From DASVLX01 sp036384655 (GTDB lineage: Bacteria; Actinomycetota; Actinomycetes; Mycobacteriales; Pseudonocardiaceae): 64,000 nucleotides of DNA. The stretch spans positions 1 to 64,000 of the forward strand of contig DASVLX010000155.1 of NCBI GenBank assembly GCA_036384655.1, given 5' to 3'. The first letter of the stretch is position 1. Each line of letters starts with the position of its first letter. Below, piece by piece: positions 52,433-62,074 of this stretch. Below the pieces are notes generated by a model that was not told the origin of the DNA, did no database searches, and was given only the letters and a program-made list of their open reading frames with translations. The translations under genes were made by a program, and so were the position numbers.

Positions 52433-53140
52433 GTGGCACAGAAAAGCGCCGGCATTGACACCACCGAAGGCGGCACCGGCGCCGAGGTCCATGCCTTTCC
52501 GGAACCGGGCGCGGCCGCGCCCGGGCTCACCGCTCGTCAGCAGCGGGTTCTCGAGGTCATCCGGGAATGGCTGGACCGCGTCGGCTACCCGCCCAGTGTC
52601 CGAGAGATCGGCGAGGCGGTCGGCCTGACTTCCACGTCGTCGGTGGCACACCAGCTACGCGCGCTGGAACGCAAGGGCTACCTGCGGCGCGATCCGCACC
52701 GCCCGCGCGCCGTGGGCGTGCTGGCCACCGATGATCGGCAGACCGACGAGGCCGCCAACCAGCCGACCCCGACCTATGTGCCGGTGGTCGGCCGGATCGC
52801 CGCCGGCGGGCCGATCCTGGCGGAACAGTCGATCGAGGATGTCTTCCCGCTGCCCAAGGAGATCGTCGGCGAGGGCCCGCTGTTCCTGCTGAAGGTGGTC
52901 GGCGACTCGATGATCGACGCGGCCATCACCGACGGCGACTGGGTAGTCGTGCGCGAGCAGCCCACCGCCGAGAACGGCGAGGTGGTCGCCGCCATGATCG
53001 ACGGCGAGGCCACCGTGAAGACGCTCAAGCTGCGCGACGGCCATGTCTGGCTGATGCCGCACAACGAGGCCTACGAGCCGATCCCCGGCGATGAGGCGAC
53101 CATCCTGGGCCGGGTGGTCGCGGTGCTGCGCCGGCTGTAG
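52433..53140 (+). CDS. lexA: SOS repressor LexA
   Basis: This repressor of the DNA-damage regulon cleaves itself when RecA filaments form. Its 235 residues have an N-terminal winged helix (TARQQRVLEVIREWLDRVGYPPSVREIGEAVGLTSTSSVAHQLRALE), the Ala-Gly cleavage site in GRIAAGG, the catalytic Ser in GDSMIDAAI and Lys in EATVKTLKL. About 30 extra residues precede the DNA-binding domain, as in other actinomycetes. GTG 52433 has CCAGGAGG upstream. Confidence 0.97.
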   Translation: MAQKSAGIDTTEGGTGAEVHAFPEPGAAAPGLTARQQRVLEVIREWLDRVGYPPSVREIGEAVGLTSTSSVAHQLRALERKGYLRRDPHRPRAVGVLATDDRQTDEAANQPTPTYVPVVGRIAAGGPILAEQSIEDVFPLPKEIVGEGPLFLLKVVGDSMIDAAITDGDWVVVREQPTAENGEVVAAMIDGEATVKTLKLRDGHVWLMPHNEAYEPIPGDEATILGRVVAVLRRL

Positions 53141-53150
53141 CCAGGACGGC

Positions 53151-54686
53151 TCAGGCGCGCGCCGAGTCGACGACGAACGCGTCCAGTGCCGCCGCGAGAC
53201 CGGGGTGAACCCGGGCGTACAGGTGGGTGCCGTCGTCGGTGTGATCCTCGCTGATCACTTCGCCCTCGGCGTGCACGCGGGCGGCGAGGTCACCCCTGGC
53301 ATAGGGCACCAGCACGTCCACCGCCACGGCCGGCCTCGGCAGCAGCTCGGCGATCCGTTCGCGCAGCGCGGTCAGCCCGAGGCCGGTGTGCGCGGACACG
53401 AACACCGCGTCCGGCAACAGGTTCCGCAGCCTGGCCAGGGTGAACTGGTCGGCCGCGTCGACCTTGTTGACCACCAGCAGTTCGGTGGGCATCGGTTCGT
53501 CACGGTCGGCGACGATCTCGCGGAGCACATCCCGCACCGCCGTGATCTGCTTCTCGGGCGCGGTGTCCGAGGCGTCCACGACGTGCAGAACCAGGTCGGC
53601 GTCGGCGACCTCCTCCAGCGTGGAGCGGAACGCCTCGACCAACTGGTGCGGCAGGTGTCGCACGAACCCGACCGTGTCGGTCAGGGTGTAGACGCGACCG
53701 TCCGCCGTCCGGGCACGCCGGGTGGTCGGGTCCAGGGTGGCGAACAGCGCGTTCTCCACCAGCACACCGGCACCCGTGATCGCGTTGAGCAGGCTGGACT
53801 TGCCGGCGTTGGTGTAGCCGGCGATCGCAACGCTGGGCACCAGATTGGCGGTCCGGCGACCGCGCTTGGTGACCCGGATCTTCGCCATCGCGTCGATCTC
53901 GTGGCGCAGCTTCGCGATCCGCTTGTTGATCCGGCGCCGGTCGGTTTCCAGCTTGGTCTCACCGGGACCACGCAGACCCACACCGCCGGTGGCACCACCG
54001 GCACGACCGCCGGCCTGCCGGGACAGCGATTCACCCCAACCACGCAGTCGCGGCAGCAGGTACTGCAACTGGGCCAGCTCGACCTGCGACTTACCCTCCC
54101 GCGACCGGGCATGCTGCGCGAAGATGTCCAGGATCAGCGCGGTGCGGTCAACGACCTTCACCTTCAGCTTCTCCTCCAGCTGACGCAGCTGGCCCGGCGA
54201 CAGCTCACCGTCACAGATCACCGTGTCCGCGCCGGTCGAGTTGACCACATCGGCCAGCTCGTGCACCTTGCCGGAACCGATGTAGGTGGCGGCGTCCGCC
54301 TTTTGACGACGCTGGATCAACCCCTCCAACACCTGCGAGCCGGCCGTCTCGGCCAGGCGGGCGAGTTCGGCGAGTGATGCCTCGGCATCGGCGACCGTTC
54401 CCTCGGTCCACACCCCCACCAGAACGACGCGCTCCAGGCGTAGCCGTCGGTATTCGACCTCGGTGATGTCGGCGAGTTCGGTCGACAGTCCGGCGACCCT
54501 GCGAAGGGCGGTCCGGTCGGAGAGTTCCAGTTCGCCCTCGGACACTCGGCCCGGTGACACGAACTCCAGTGGCACCAGGTCCCGTTCGGTCCGCGGCGTG
54601 TCGCGCTGGATGTCTCGGTGCGAGTCGTGGTGCGAGTCATGCTGTGCGGGCACCGTGGGCAGGTATTCAGGCAGGTAATCCGTCAT
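53151..54686 (-). CDS. hflX: Ribosome-associated GTPase HflX
   Basis: This GTPase binds the 50S subunit and rescues stalled or stressed ribosomes. It has 511 residues. An N-terminal HflX domain (TYIGSGKVHEL, VKVVDRTALILDIFAQHARSREGKSQVELAQL) precedes the G domain: G1 GYTNAGKSS, G3 DTVGFVRHLP, G4 NKVD. A His/Asp-rich segment (HDSHHDSHRD) lies near the N-terminus. ATG 54686 has GGAACC upstream; the frame extends to 54761. Its stop is 10 bp from the convergent lexA. Confidence 0.93.
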   Translation of the reverse strand: MTDYLPEYLPTVPAQHDSHHDSHRDIQRDTPRTERDLVPLEFVSPGRVSEGELELSDRTALRRVAGLSTELADITEVEYRRLRLERVVLVGVWTEGTVADAEASLAELARLAETAGSQVLEGLIQRRQKADAATYIGSGKVHELADVVNSTGADTVICDGELSPGQLRQLEEKLKVKVVDRTALILDIFAQHARSREGKSQVELAQLQYLLPRLRGWGESLSRQAGGRAGGATGGVGLRGPGETKLETDRRRINKRIAKLRHEIDAMAKIRVTKRGRRTANLVPSVAIAGYTNAGKSSLLNAITGAGVLVENALFATLDPTTRRARTADGRVYTLTDTVGFVRHLPHQLVEAFRSTLEEVADADLVLHVVDASDTAPEKQITAVRDVLREIVADRDEPMPTELLVVNKVDAADQFTLARLRNLLPDAVFVSAHTGLGLTALRERIAELLPRPAVAVDVLVPYARGDLAARVHAEGEVISEDHTDDGTHLYARVHPGLAAALDAFVVDSARA

Positions 54687-54729
54687 CTTGGTTCCAGTGT
54701 CCCACGAATGCCCGCCCGGCGGAGCCGAA

Positions 54730-55572
54730 TTACTCGCCGGTCCGGGCCCACCACTGGGCATCGATCTCGCCGCTGGCCACGAACACGGCGGGGCCGGTCA
54801 GCGTGCTCTCACCGGGCGCGATGGTGACCCGGACGCGACCGCCAGGGACGTCCACGATCGACTCACCGGAGTCCCGGCCGGCGAGGTACAGGACCGCCGC
54901 GACGGCGGCGACCGTGCCGGTGCCGCAGGAACGGGTCTCCCCCACGCCACGCTCGTGCACCCGCATCCGCACCCGGCCGGGTTCGACCGGATCGATGAAC
55001 TCGACGTTGACGCCCCGTGGAAACAGCGCTGCGTCGTGGCCGGGGGCCTTGCCGAGATCGAGCGCGTCGAGGCCGCCGAGGGCGTCGAGAACGCAGGCCA
55101 GATGCGGGTTGCCGACATCGACCGCGACGCCGGGTATCTGGTGGCCGGACACGGCCGCGACGGACCGGCCGAGGATCCGCGCCGGCCCCATCTCGACGGT
55201 GACCGTGCCGTCGTCGTGCACGGTCACCGGCCGGACACCGGCCCGGGTGCCGACCGCGAACTCGCCGGGCTTGGCCAGTCCGTTGTCCACCAGATACCGC
55301 GCGAACACCCGCACGCCGTTGCCGCACATCTCGGCGATCGAGCCGTCCGCGTTGCGGTAGTCCATGAACCATTCCACCGAGTGCGCGCCGGGAAGGCCAG
55401 TGTTCGCGGCACGGACCACGCGCAGCACACCGTCGGCGCCGAGACCGCGCTGGCGGTCGCAGAGCGCGCGCACCCGCGCCTCGGTTAGGTCCAACGCGCC
55501 GTCGGGATCAGGCAACAGCACGAAGTCGTTCTGCGTGCCATGTCCCTTGACGAACCGCACTTCCCTGGTCAT
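54730..55572 (-). CDS. dapF: Diaminopimelate epimerase
   Basis: This enzyme converts LL- to meso-diaminopimelate for lysine and peptidoglycan synthesis. It has 280 residues in two similar domains. The catalytic Cys pair is in IAEMCGNGVRVFARY and ETRSCGTGTVAA. The start has FVKGHGTQNDFVLLPD, the family N-terminus. ATG 55572 is used. It lies in a minus-strand run behind miaA, 9 bp apart. Confidence 0.95.
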   Translation of the reverse strand: MTREVRFVKGHGTQNDFVLLPDPDGALDLTEARVRALCDRQRGLGADGVLRVVRAANTGLPGAHSVEWFMDYRNADGSIAEMCGNGVRVFARYLVDNGLAKPGEFAVGTRAGVRPVTVHDDGTVTVEMGPARILGRSVAAVSGHQIPGVAVDVGNPHLACVLDALGGLDALDLGKAPGHDAALFPRGVNVEFIDPVEPGRVRMRVHERGVGETRSCGTGTVAAVAAVLYLAGRDSGESIVDVPGGRVRVTIAPGESTLTGPAVFVASGEIDAQWWARTGE

Positions 55573-55581
55573 CGGCTCAGG

Positions 55582-56511
55582 TTACCGCCCGGTTGGTGGG
55601 GCGCCCGCCAGCCGCAGGACATGCCCGAACAGCTCCGGATCCGAGGCGTCCAGCCACTCGATCCGCCTGTCACGCCGGAACCAGGACCGCTGCCGGCGCA
55701 CGAACCGCCGCGTCGCGCGGGCGGTCTCCTCGGCGGCGACGGCCATGTCGTACGCATCGTCCAGCGCGGCCAGCACCTGTTGGTAGCCCAGCGCCCGGGA
55801 CGCCGTGCGGCCCGACCGCAGCCCCTTCGCGAGCAGCCCTGTCACCTCGTCCACCAGGCCGGCGTCGAACATCGCCCGGACCCGCCGGTCGACCCGTTCG
55901 TCCAGGTCGGCCGGCTCGCGGTCCAGGCCGATCAGCACCGCGCCGTAGCGGGTCGGGCCGGGGCGCGGCAGGGTCGCCGAGAACGGTCGCCCGGTCAGCT
56001 CGATGACCTCCAGCGCCCGCACGATCCGCCGGCCGTTGCCGGGCAGGATCGCCGCCGCGGCGGCGGGGTCCCGTTCGGACAGTTGGGTGTGCAGCGCGGC
56101 GGCGCCGACGGTGGCCAGTTCGGCCTCCAGCCGGGCGCGAATCGCCGGGTCGGTGCCGGGAAACCGCAGATCGTCGAACAGCGCCTGTACGTAGAGGCCG
56201 GACCCGCCGACCACGATCGGAACCCGGCCGGCCGCGAGCAGATCCTCGATCACCCGGCGGGCGTGCCGCTGGTAGGCGGCGACCGACGCGGTTTCGGTGA
56301 CCTCCAACACGTCCAGTAGGTGATGTGGCACACCCTGTCGCTGTTCCTCGGTCAGCTTGGCCGTGCCGATGTCCATGCCCCGGTACAGCTGCATGGCGTC
56401 CGCGTTGACGACCTCACCGCCAAGTTCGACCGCCAGCCGCACCCCCAGGTCGGACTTGCCGGTGGCGGTCGGCCCGACCACGGCGACGGGCCGGAGCGGG
56501 GATTCGGTCAT
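55582..56511 (-). CDS. miaA: tRNA dimethylallyltransferase
   Basis: This enzyme adds a dimethylallyl group to A37 of tRNAs reading UNN codons, making the substrate of MiaB, which is also in the window. Its 309 residues start with VAVVGPTATGKSDLGVRLA (P-loop), then NADAMQLYRGMDIGTAK and the tRNA-binding core RFVRRQRSWFRRD. ATG 56511 gives the family start; the frame extends to 56601. It lies 8 bp after the Rv2728c-like gene and 9 bp before dapF. Confidence 0.95.
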   Translation of the reverse strand: MTESPLRPVAVVGPTATGKSDLGVRLAVELGGEVVNADAMQLYRGMDIGTAKLTEEQRQGVPHHLLDVLEVTETASVAAYQRHARRVIEDLLAAGRVPIVVGGSGLYVQALFDDLRFPGTDPAIRARLEAELATVGAAALHTQLSERDPAAAAAILPGNGRRIVRALEVIELTGRPFSATLPRPGPTRYGAVLIGLDREPADLDERVDRRVRAMFDAGLVDEVTGLLAKGLRSGRTASRALGYQQVLAALDDAYDMAVAAEETARATRRFVRRQRSWFRRDRRIEWLDASDPELFGHVLRLAGAPPTGR

Positions 56512-56519
56512 GTCCGCTG

Positions 56520-57266
56520 TCACGTCCACTCGGGATCCCAGACAGCGACGTGATAACCGACACCGAAGGGCGAGTCCGCGTACAACGTTTCGGACCGCCA
56601 CCGCTCACCGGAGGCAAGTGCCACCCCCGCGAGCACCTGCCAGGCGACCCGGCCGCCGGCACCCAGCTCGGTGGCCAGCCCGGCGTCCACCTTGAGCAGC
56701 CTCATCGCGTCGGCGGTGGCCAACGCGGTGGTCACCTCCGCGTCGAACGGCTCGGCCCGGTCGTCCGCGGGCGCCGTGGAACCGTCGGGATGCCGGTTCG
56801 AACCGTCGCCCAGCACCAACAGACCCACGGGCTCGGCGGATCGGGCGGCGGACTCGAACAACTCACCGCCCAGGCAACGACATGCGGTGGCGGGCAGGTC
56901 GGGGTCGACCAGCCGGACCTCAACATGGCGAGCCGCCACCTGGCCGCGCAGCCAGCCCGCGATCAGCACGGGCAGCGGCAGGTCAGCTCCCGGCAGACCG
57001 CCGACCTGGCCGGCCTCGGCGGTCGGAGACAGAGAAACCGGGACGGGCACGCCATAGGCCGCGAACGAGCCAGCCGCGCTGGGGCCGAACGTCGCGGGCC
57101 CGGTCGGATCGGCGGCGATCGCCAGCCAGTCCACCGCCGCCTCGGACAGCGATCTCGCGGCCGCCAGGCAGGCGGAACGGAGATCCTGGGTCACCTTCGC
57201 CGCCCCGGCGACCAACTCGGGCACCAGCAGTGGCGGGTGCGGGACCACGGCAGCGCGCACAATCAT
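56520..57266 (-). CDS. Class III extradiol dioxygenase subunit B-like protein
   Basis: This 248-residue protein (Rv2728c-like) has the fold of the LigB catalytic subunit. It begins MIVRAAVVPHPPLLVPEL, where the HPP would be a metal-ligand region, and has LLVLGDGSNRHPDGSTAP in mid-protein and DAGLATELGAGGRVAWQVL near the end. Aromatic-ring cleavage activity is not shown for this group and its place in a tRNA/lysine gene run argues for another role. ATG 57266 is used. Confidence 0.85.
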   Translation of the reverse strand: MIVRAAVVPHPPLLVPELVAGAAKVTQDLRSACLAAARSLSEAAVDWLAIAADPTGPATFGPSAAGSFAAYGVPVPVSLSPTAEAGQVGGLPGADLPLPVLIAGWLRGQVAARHVEVRLVDPDLPATACRCLGGELFESAARSAEPVGLLVLGDGSNRHPDGSTAPADDRAEPFDAEVTTALATADAMRLLKVDAGLATELGAGGRVAWQVLAGVALASGERWRSETLYADSPFGVGYHVAVWDPEWT

Positions 57267-57550
57267 GACGGCATCACGACCACGACGGCATCACGAAGGC
57301 CGAGGCTACCCGGCTTCCGAAACCGTCACCGACAGCAGCACCTCGACCACGCTCCGCTCGTTCGCTTAGCCCGAATGGCCCAGTGTCCGACGCGGAGTAC
57401 CGGTGGCGACGCTGACCTGTTTAGATGCGGCCTTGGTACCACAACACACCCAGTGTGAGGAAGGATCACGCGTGCCTCACTCTTTCGGTGAGGCGCCCGG
57501 TCCAGTACATGGGCACCGCAGCACGACGGCGGGCAAGAGGAGGAGCCGCG

Positions 57551-58882
57551 ATGGCGGACCACGACACGGCCAGTGAGGCAGAGGCGACGACGGCGCAGAC
57601 CGAGGAGCAGCCCGAAGCCACCACGGAGCCGGCATCGGCCGCACCGCCGGAGGTCCCATCGGCCGAGCCGCACCCCGAGCGGTGGGGACGGGTTGCTGAG
57701 GACGGCACGGTCTATGTGCGCACCGAGGACGGTGAGCGGGCGGTCGGCTCCTGGCAGGCCGGCGACCCGGCGGAGGGACTGTTGCACTACGCGCGGCGGT
57801 TCGACGACGTCCGCGCCGAGGCCGATCTCCTACACACCCGTCTGTCCGCGGGCAGCGGCGACCCCAAGCAGACCCTGGCCTCGGCCCGGCACCTTCTCGA
57901 GTCGTTGGCCGAGGCGTCCGTGGTCGGTGACCTGACCGCGTTGCGGGCGCGCATCGAGTACCTGATCGGCGAGGCGGAGACGGCGCAGCGGGCCAACCGG
58001 GAGGCCCGGGACGCCGCCAGGGCCGAGGCCGCCGCCCACAAACAGGCACTGGTCGAGGAGGCCGAGCAGATCGGCGCCGAGTCGACCCAGTGGAAGCCGG
58101 CCGGCGACCGGCTGCGGGCGATCCTCGAAGAGTGGAAGCTGATCAAGGGCGTCGACCGCAAGACCGACGAGTTGCTGTGGAAGCGGTTCGCCAAGGCGCG
58201 TGACGCGTTCAACCGCCGGCGTGGCTCGCATTTCGCGGACCTTGACCGGCAGCGCGCCAGTGCCAAGGCACGCAAGCAGGAACTGGTCGAGGAGGCCCAG
58301 CGGATCGCCGACTCCGAGGACTGGGGGGACACCGCCACCCGGTACAAGGAGCTGATGGCCGAGTGGAAGGCGGCCGGGCGCGCGCCGAAGGAGGCCGACG
58401 ACGCGCTGTGGCAGCAGTTCCGGGCCGCCCAAGACCAGTTCTTCAGCCGGCGTTCGGCGGCGTTCAACGAGCGGGACGCGGAGTTCGGCGAGAACGCCAC
58501 CCGCAAGGAGGAACTGCTCGCCGAGGCCGAGGCGATCAATCCCGAGACCGACCTGGCCGCCGCCCGCGCCGCGCTGCACCGGGTGCAGGAGCAGTGGGAC
58601 CAGGTCGGCAAGGTGCCCAGGGAACGGGTCCGGTCGCTGGAGGGCCGGCTGCGCGCGGTCGAGGAGCGGATCCGGAACGCGGCGGACGCCAGGTGGCGGC
58701 GCAGCGATCCGGAGGCCGTGGCACGCGCCGCGCAGTTCCGCGAGCGGGTCGAGCAGTTCGAGGCGCAGGCGGCCAAGGCCCGCGCCGCGGGCGACACCCG
58801 GCGCGCTGAACGAGCCGAGGCCCAGGCCGCGCAGTGGCGCGAGTGGCTGGCGGCGGCGGAGAAGGCGGTTGCCACCCGCTGA
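57551..58882 (+). CDS. DUF349 protein (long coiled coil)
   Basis: This 443-residue protein (Rv2731-like) carries repeated DUF349 helical-hairpin units: W-K at SEDWGDTATRYKELMAEWKAAGRAP and W-D at VQEQWDQVGKVPRE are the clearest, with about four units in all. The N-terminal ~40 residues are acidic and low in complexity. It is cytoplasmic. Its function is unknown, though E. coli DUF349 relatives have been linked to RNA regulation. ATG 57551 has AGGAGGAG upstream; the frame extends to 57425. Confidence 0.88.
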   Translation: MADHDTASEAEATTAQTEEQPEATTEPASAAPPEVPSAEPHPERWGRVAEDGTVYVRTEDGERAVGSWQAGDPAEGLLHYARRFDDVRAEADLLHTRLSAGSGDPKQTLASARHLLESLAEASVVGDLTALRARIEYLIGEAETAQRANREARDAARAEAAAHKQALVEEAEQIGAESTQWKPAGDRLRAILEEWKLIKGVDRKTDELLWKRFAKARDAFNRRRGSHFADLDRQRASAKARKQELVEEAQRIADSEDWGDTATRYKELMAEWKAAGRAPKEADDALWQQFRAAQDQFFSRRSAAFNERDAEFGENATRKEELLAEAEAINPETDLAAARAALHRVQEQWDQVGKVPRERVRSLEGRLRAVEERIRNAADARWRRSDPEAVARAAQFRERVEQFEAQAAKARAAGDTRRAERAEAQAAQWREWLAAAEKAVATR

Positions 58883-58887
58883 GGCGG

Positions 58888-58944
58888 CCGGCCTTCCAGG
58901 TGGCGCGGTGCCGCGTTCTCGGCCGCATCCACCTGAAAGGCCGG
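58888..58944. repeat. Dispersed palindromic element, short copy
   Basis: CCGGCCTTCCAGGTGG (58888-58903) pairs with CCACCTGAAAGGCCGG (58929-58944), one mismatch. The interior GCGGTGCCGCGTTCTCGGCC matches the copy after sigB. It starts 6 bp after the DUF349 stop. Confidence 0.75.
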
Positions 58945-58960
58945 CGCTCCCGGCCGGTGG

Positions 58961-59566
58961 TCAGTCGGCCGGGTAGCCGAGCACACCGCCCGGCCGGGCG
59001 GCGATGGTGCGCACCCAGTTCACCGCGAGCACCAGCATGCACAGCTCCGCGAGGATCAGCCCGATGCCCGGGCCGGGACCCGGAAGGTGGCTGTCGGAAC
59101 TCTGCTGCGACCACAGCGACACCAGGCCGAGCACGGTGAACGCACCACATCCGAACGAGCACAGCCAGGCCACCGGCCACCAGCGGGTGCCCAGCGCGAT
59201 CGTGGAGCCCAGCACGCCGAACAGGAACACGCCGATACCGAACACCCGCGGGATCACGTCCGCCTTCGTGTTCGCGTCCGGTCCGCCGACCAGCACCTGC
59301 CAGCCGGCGACCCCGTGCACCCAGGGCAGCAGCGCGGCGATGACCAGCACGAACACCGCCACCGCGATGATCATCGCCTTCATGCCCGGGTCGATGCGGC
59401 GCGGCGTCCGCCGTCCCGCTCCCTCGATGTCGTCGATCTGTTCGCGGAGGTTGGCCAGTGCCGGGCCTTCGGAACCGGTGCCCTGGGCGCGGTTGTCGGC
59501 CGGGCCGTCATCGCCGGCCAGGTAGTCAGCCCGGCCATCATCGCTGGTCCCGTCGGTCGGTGTCAT
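58961..59566 (-). CDS. Conserved membrane protein (Rv2732c-like)
   Basis: This 201-residue protein has ~65 hydrophilic N-terminal residues and then about four membrane helices (AMIIAVAVFVLVIAALLPWV, IPRVFGIGVFLFGVLGSTIAL, WWPVAWLCSFGCGAFTVLGL and GLILAELCMLVLAVNWV). Its function is unknown. ATG 59566 overlaps the miaB stop by 4 bp (ATGA), which decides the start and couples the two; the frame opens at 59578. Confidence 0.85.
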   Translation of the reverse strand: MTPTDGTSDDGRADYLAGDDGPADNRAQGTGSEGPALANLREQIDDIEGAGRRTPRRIDPGMKAMIIAVAVFVLVIAALLPWVHGVAGWQVLVGGPDANTKADVIPRVFGIGVFLFGVLGSTIALGTRWWPVAWLCSFGCGAFTVLGLVSLWSQQSSDSHLPGPGPGIGLILAELCMLVLAVNWVRTIAARPGGVLGYPAD

Positions 59567-61062
59567 CGAACCGCGCACCCTCCCGCACTCGTTGCCGCCA
59601 TGTCCGCCGCCGGAGCGCCGAACGACGGCAGGCCCAGGTTGACCCCGGAAGTCTTCGGCCGGATGCCCTCCGACCAGTTGTCGCCCGCCCTGGTCCGCCG
59701 GTGGCCGAGCAGGTCACCGTCGGCGACGAGATGGTGCGGAGCGCCGTAGCTGATCACGGTGCTGACCACGTCGCCGGGCCGCACCTCGCCGTCGAGCACC
59801 GGGCCGGTGGGGGTGAAGTGCACCAGCCGGCCGTCCCGCGCGCGGCCGCTCATCCGGTGCGTTTCGCCGTCCTTGCGGCCCTCACCCTCGGCCACCAGCA
59901 CCTCGACCGTGCTGCCCTCCAACCGCCGGTTCTGCTCCCAGGAGATCGCCTCCTGGGCCTCGACCAGTCGGTCGTAGCGGTCCTGCACGACCGCCTTGGG
60001 CACCTGGTGGGGATCGTCGGCGGCCGGTGTGCCGGGACGGCGGGAGTACTGGAAGGTGAACGCGCTGGCGAACCGCGCGGCCTCCAGCACATCGAGGGTG
60101 GCCTGGAAGTCGTCCTCGGTCTCGCCGGGGAACCCGACGATGATGTCCGTGGTGATCGCCGCGTCGGGCATGGCATGGCGCACCTTGTCGATGACGCCCA
60201 GGTACCGGTCGGCGCGGTAGGAGCGGCGCATCGCCCGCAGCACACGGTCGGAACCGGACTGCAGCGGCATGTGCAGCTGGTGGCAGACATTGGGCGTCTC
60301 GGCCATCGCCTCGATCACGTCGTCCGTGAAGTCCCTGGGATGCGGCGAGGTGAACCGCACCCGTTCCAGGCCGACGACCTGACCGCAGGCGCGCAGCAGC
60401 TTGCCGAAGGCCAACCGGTCGCCGAACTCGACGCCGTAGGAGTTGACGTTCTGGCCGAGCAGGGTCACCTCCAGGACGCCCTCGGCGACCAACGCCTCCA
60501 CCTCGGCGAGCACCTCACCGGGCCGGCGGTCGGACTCCTTGCCGCGCAGCGACGGCACGATGCAGTAGGTGCAGGTGTTGTTGCACCCGACCGAGATCGA
60601 CACCCAGCCCGAGTAGGCCGAGTCCCGCCGGGCCGGCAGGTCGGAAGGGAAGACCTCCAACGACTCCCGGATCTCGACCTGCGCCCGCTCGTTGTGGCGC
60701 GCGCGGGCGAGCAGCGCCGGCAGCGATCCGATGTTGTGGGTGCCGAACACGACGTCCACCCACGGCGCGCGGCGGACGATCTCGCCGCGGTCCTTCTGTG
60801 CCAGGCAGCCACCCACCGCGATCTGCATGCCGGGATGGGCCAGTTTCGTCGGCCGCAGGTGACCGAGGTTGCCGTAGAGCTTGTTGTCCGCGTTCTCACG
60901 CACCGCGCAGGTGTTGAAGACCACCACGTCGGGTGTCTCACCCTCGGCGGCCAGCACATAGCCGGCCTCCTCCAAGAGCCCGGCCACCCGTTCGGAGTCG
61001 TGCACGTTCATCTGGCACCCGTAGGTGCGCACCTGATAACTCCGGGTCGGCCGCGCTGTCAC
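59563..61062 (-). CDS. miaB: tRNA-2-methylthio-N6-dimethylallyladenosine synthase
   Basis: This radical-SAM enzyme adds the methylthio group to i6A37 in tRNA, after MiaA. It has 499 residues: the UPF0004 domain with three cluster Cys (TYGCQMN, FNTCAVRENA, GGCLAQ), the radical-SAM motif GCNNTCTYCIVP and a C-terminal TRAM domain (VLVAEGEGRKDGETHRMSGRA). About 35 residues follow the TRAM domain. GTG 61062 is chosen from the family N-terminus; the frame extends to 61215. miaA lies 3 kb away on the same strand. Confidence 0.95.
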   Translation of the reverse strand: MTARPTRSYQVRTYGCQMNVHDSERVAGLLEEAGYVLAAEGETPDVVVFNTCAVRENADNKLYGNLGHLRPTKLAHPGMQIAVGGCLAQKDRGEIVRRAPWVDVVFGTHNIGSLPALLARARHNERAQVEIRESLEVFPSDLPARRDSAYSGWVSISVGCNNTCTYCIVPSLRGKESDRRPGEVLAEVEALVAEGVLEVTLLGQNVNSYGVEFGDRLAFGKLLRACGQVVGLERVRFTSPHPRDFTDDVIEAMAETPNVCHQLHMPLQSGSDRVLRAMRRSYRADRYLGVIDKVRHAMPDAAITTDIIVGFPGETEDDFQATLDVLEAARFASAFTFQYSRRPGTPAADDPHQVPKAVVQDRYDRLVEAQEAISWEQNRRLEGSTVEVLVAEGEGRKDGETHRMSGRARDGRLVHFTPTGPVLDGEVRPGDVVSTVISYGAPHHLVADGDLLGHRRTRAGDNWSEGIRPKTSGVNLGLPSFGAPAADMAATSAGGCAVR

Positions 61063-61099
61063 GATCCCCAGGGTAGAGCGTGCGTGGCACGATGGGCGC

Positions 61100-62074
61100 G
61101 TGTGGCCCGTGCTGCGGCGAGTTCCCGTGTCCCTGCGCTGGACCGCGCTCGGGGTCGTGGTGGCGCTGGTGGCCGCGCTGGGGGCGTTCTGGTACGTCAG
61201 CGACGAGCAGCCCAACTACACCGGTCTGCACCTGAGGCTGGCCACCGGGAACACCGACGGTGTCTACTACCCGCTGGGCGAGGGGCTCCGCTCGGTCTGG
61301 CATGACCAGCTCGGTGTCAACGCGGCGGTGCTGACCAGCGCGGGTTCCGTGCAGAATGTCGACCTGCTGCGGTCCGGCGGGGCGGACTTGGCGGTCAGTG
61401 CCGCCGACGCCGCGGACATCGCCTACGACGACGGGTTCCACGATCTGCGCACGCTGGGCCGGTTGTACGACGACTACATCCAGGTGGTGGTCCGCGCGGA
61501 TGAGCCGATCACCCGGTTCGCCGACCTGCGCGGCCACAGCGTGTCGATGGGTGCGACCGGGTCGGGCGTCGAGCTGATCTCCGAGCGCCTGCTGACCGCG
61601 GCCGGCATGACCATGAACGACGTCACGAATGTCCCGCTGGGACTCAACAGCGCGATCGACGCGCTGGAGGACCACCAGATCGACGCGTTCGTGTGGTCCG
61701 GCGGGCTGCCCACGCCGGGGCTGACCGAACTGGCCTCTCAGGGCAAGATCCGAGTGCTGGACCTGTCCGACCTGATCCCGGCGGTGCAGCGGACCTATCC
61801 GGACATCTACGGCCGGGGCGAGATCCCGGACTCGGTGTACGGCATGACCGGCGCTCCGCCGACCACCCTGGTGGTTCACGATCTGCTGCTGGTCACCGAT
61901 CGGATGCCGGACGACCTGGCACGGGCGTTGCTCGGCGCGATCTTCGACGGCCAGGCGGCACTGATCCAGGCGAGCCCGACCGCGCGGTCGATCGACATCC
62001 AGCAGGCGATCTACACGACGCCGATCCCGTTGCACGACGGCGCCATCGCCTACTACCGGTCCGCCAAGGTCTGA
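61100..62074 (+). CDS. TAXI-family solute-binding protein, orphan
   Basis: This 324-residue protein is a TAXI-type TRAP binding protein. A membrane anchor at about residues 14-33 (WTALGVVVALVAALGAFW) precedes the binding domain: LRLATGNTDGVYYPLGEGL, VLTSAGSVQNVDLLRSGGADLAVSAADAA, GHSVSMGATGSGVELISERLL and DAFVWSGGLPTPGL. No TRAP permease genes are in the window. Its 3' end overlaps the convergent histidine kinase gene by 22 bp. It may feed a ligand signal to that kinase. GTG 61100 is used. Confidence 0.88.
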   Translation: MWPVLRRVPVSLRWTALGVVVALVAALGAFWYVSDEQPNYTGLHLRLATGNTDGVYYPLGEGLRSVWHDQLGVNAAVLTSAGSVQNVDLLRSGGADLAVSAADAADIAYDDGFHDLRTLGRLYDDYIQVVVRADEPITRFADLRGHSVSMGATGSGVELISERLLTAAGMTMNDVTNVPLGLNSAIDALEDHQIDAFVWSGGLPTPGLTELASQGKIRVLDLSDLIPAVQRTYPDIYGRGEIPDSVYGMTGAPPTTLVVHDLLLVTDRMPDDLARALLGAIFDGQAALIQASPTARSIDIQQAIYTTPIPLHDGAIAYYRSAKV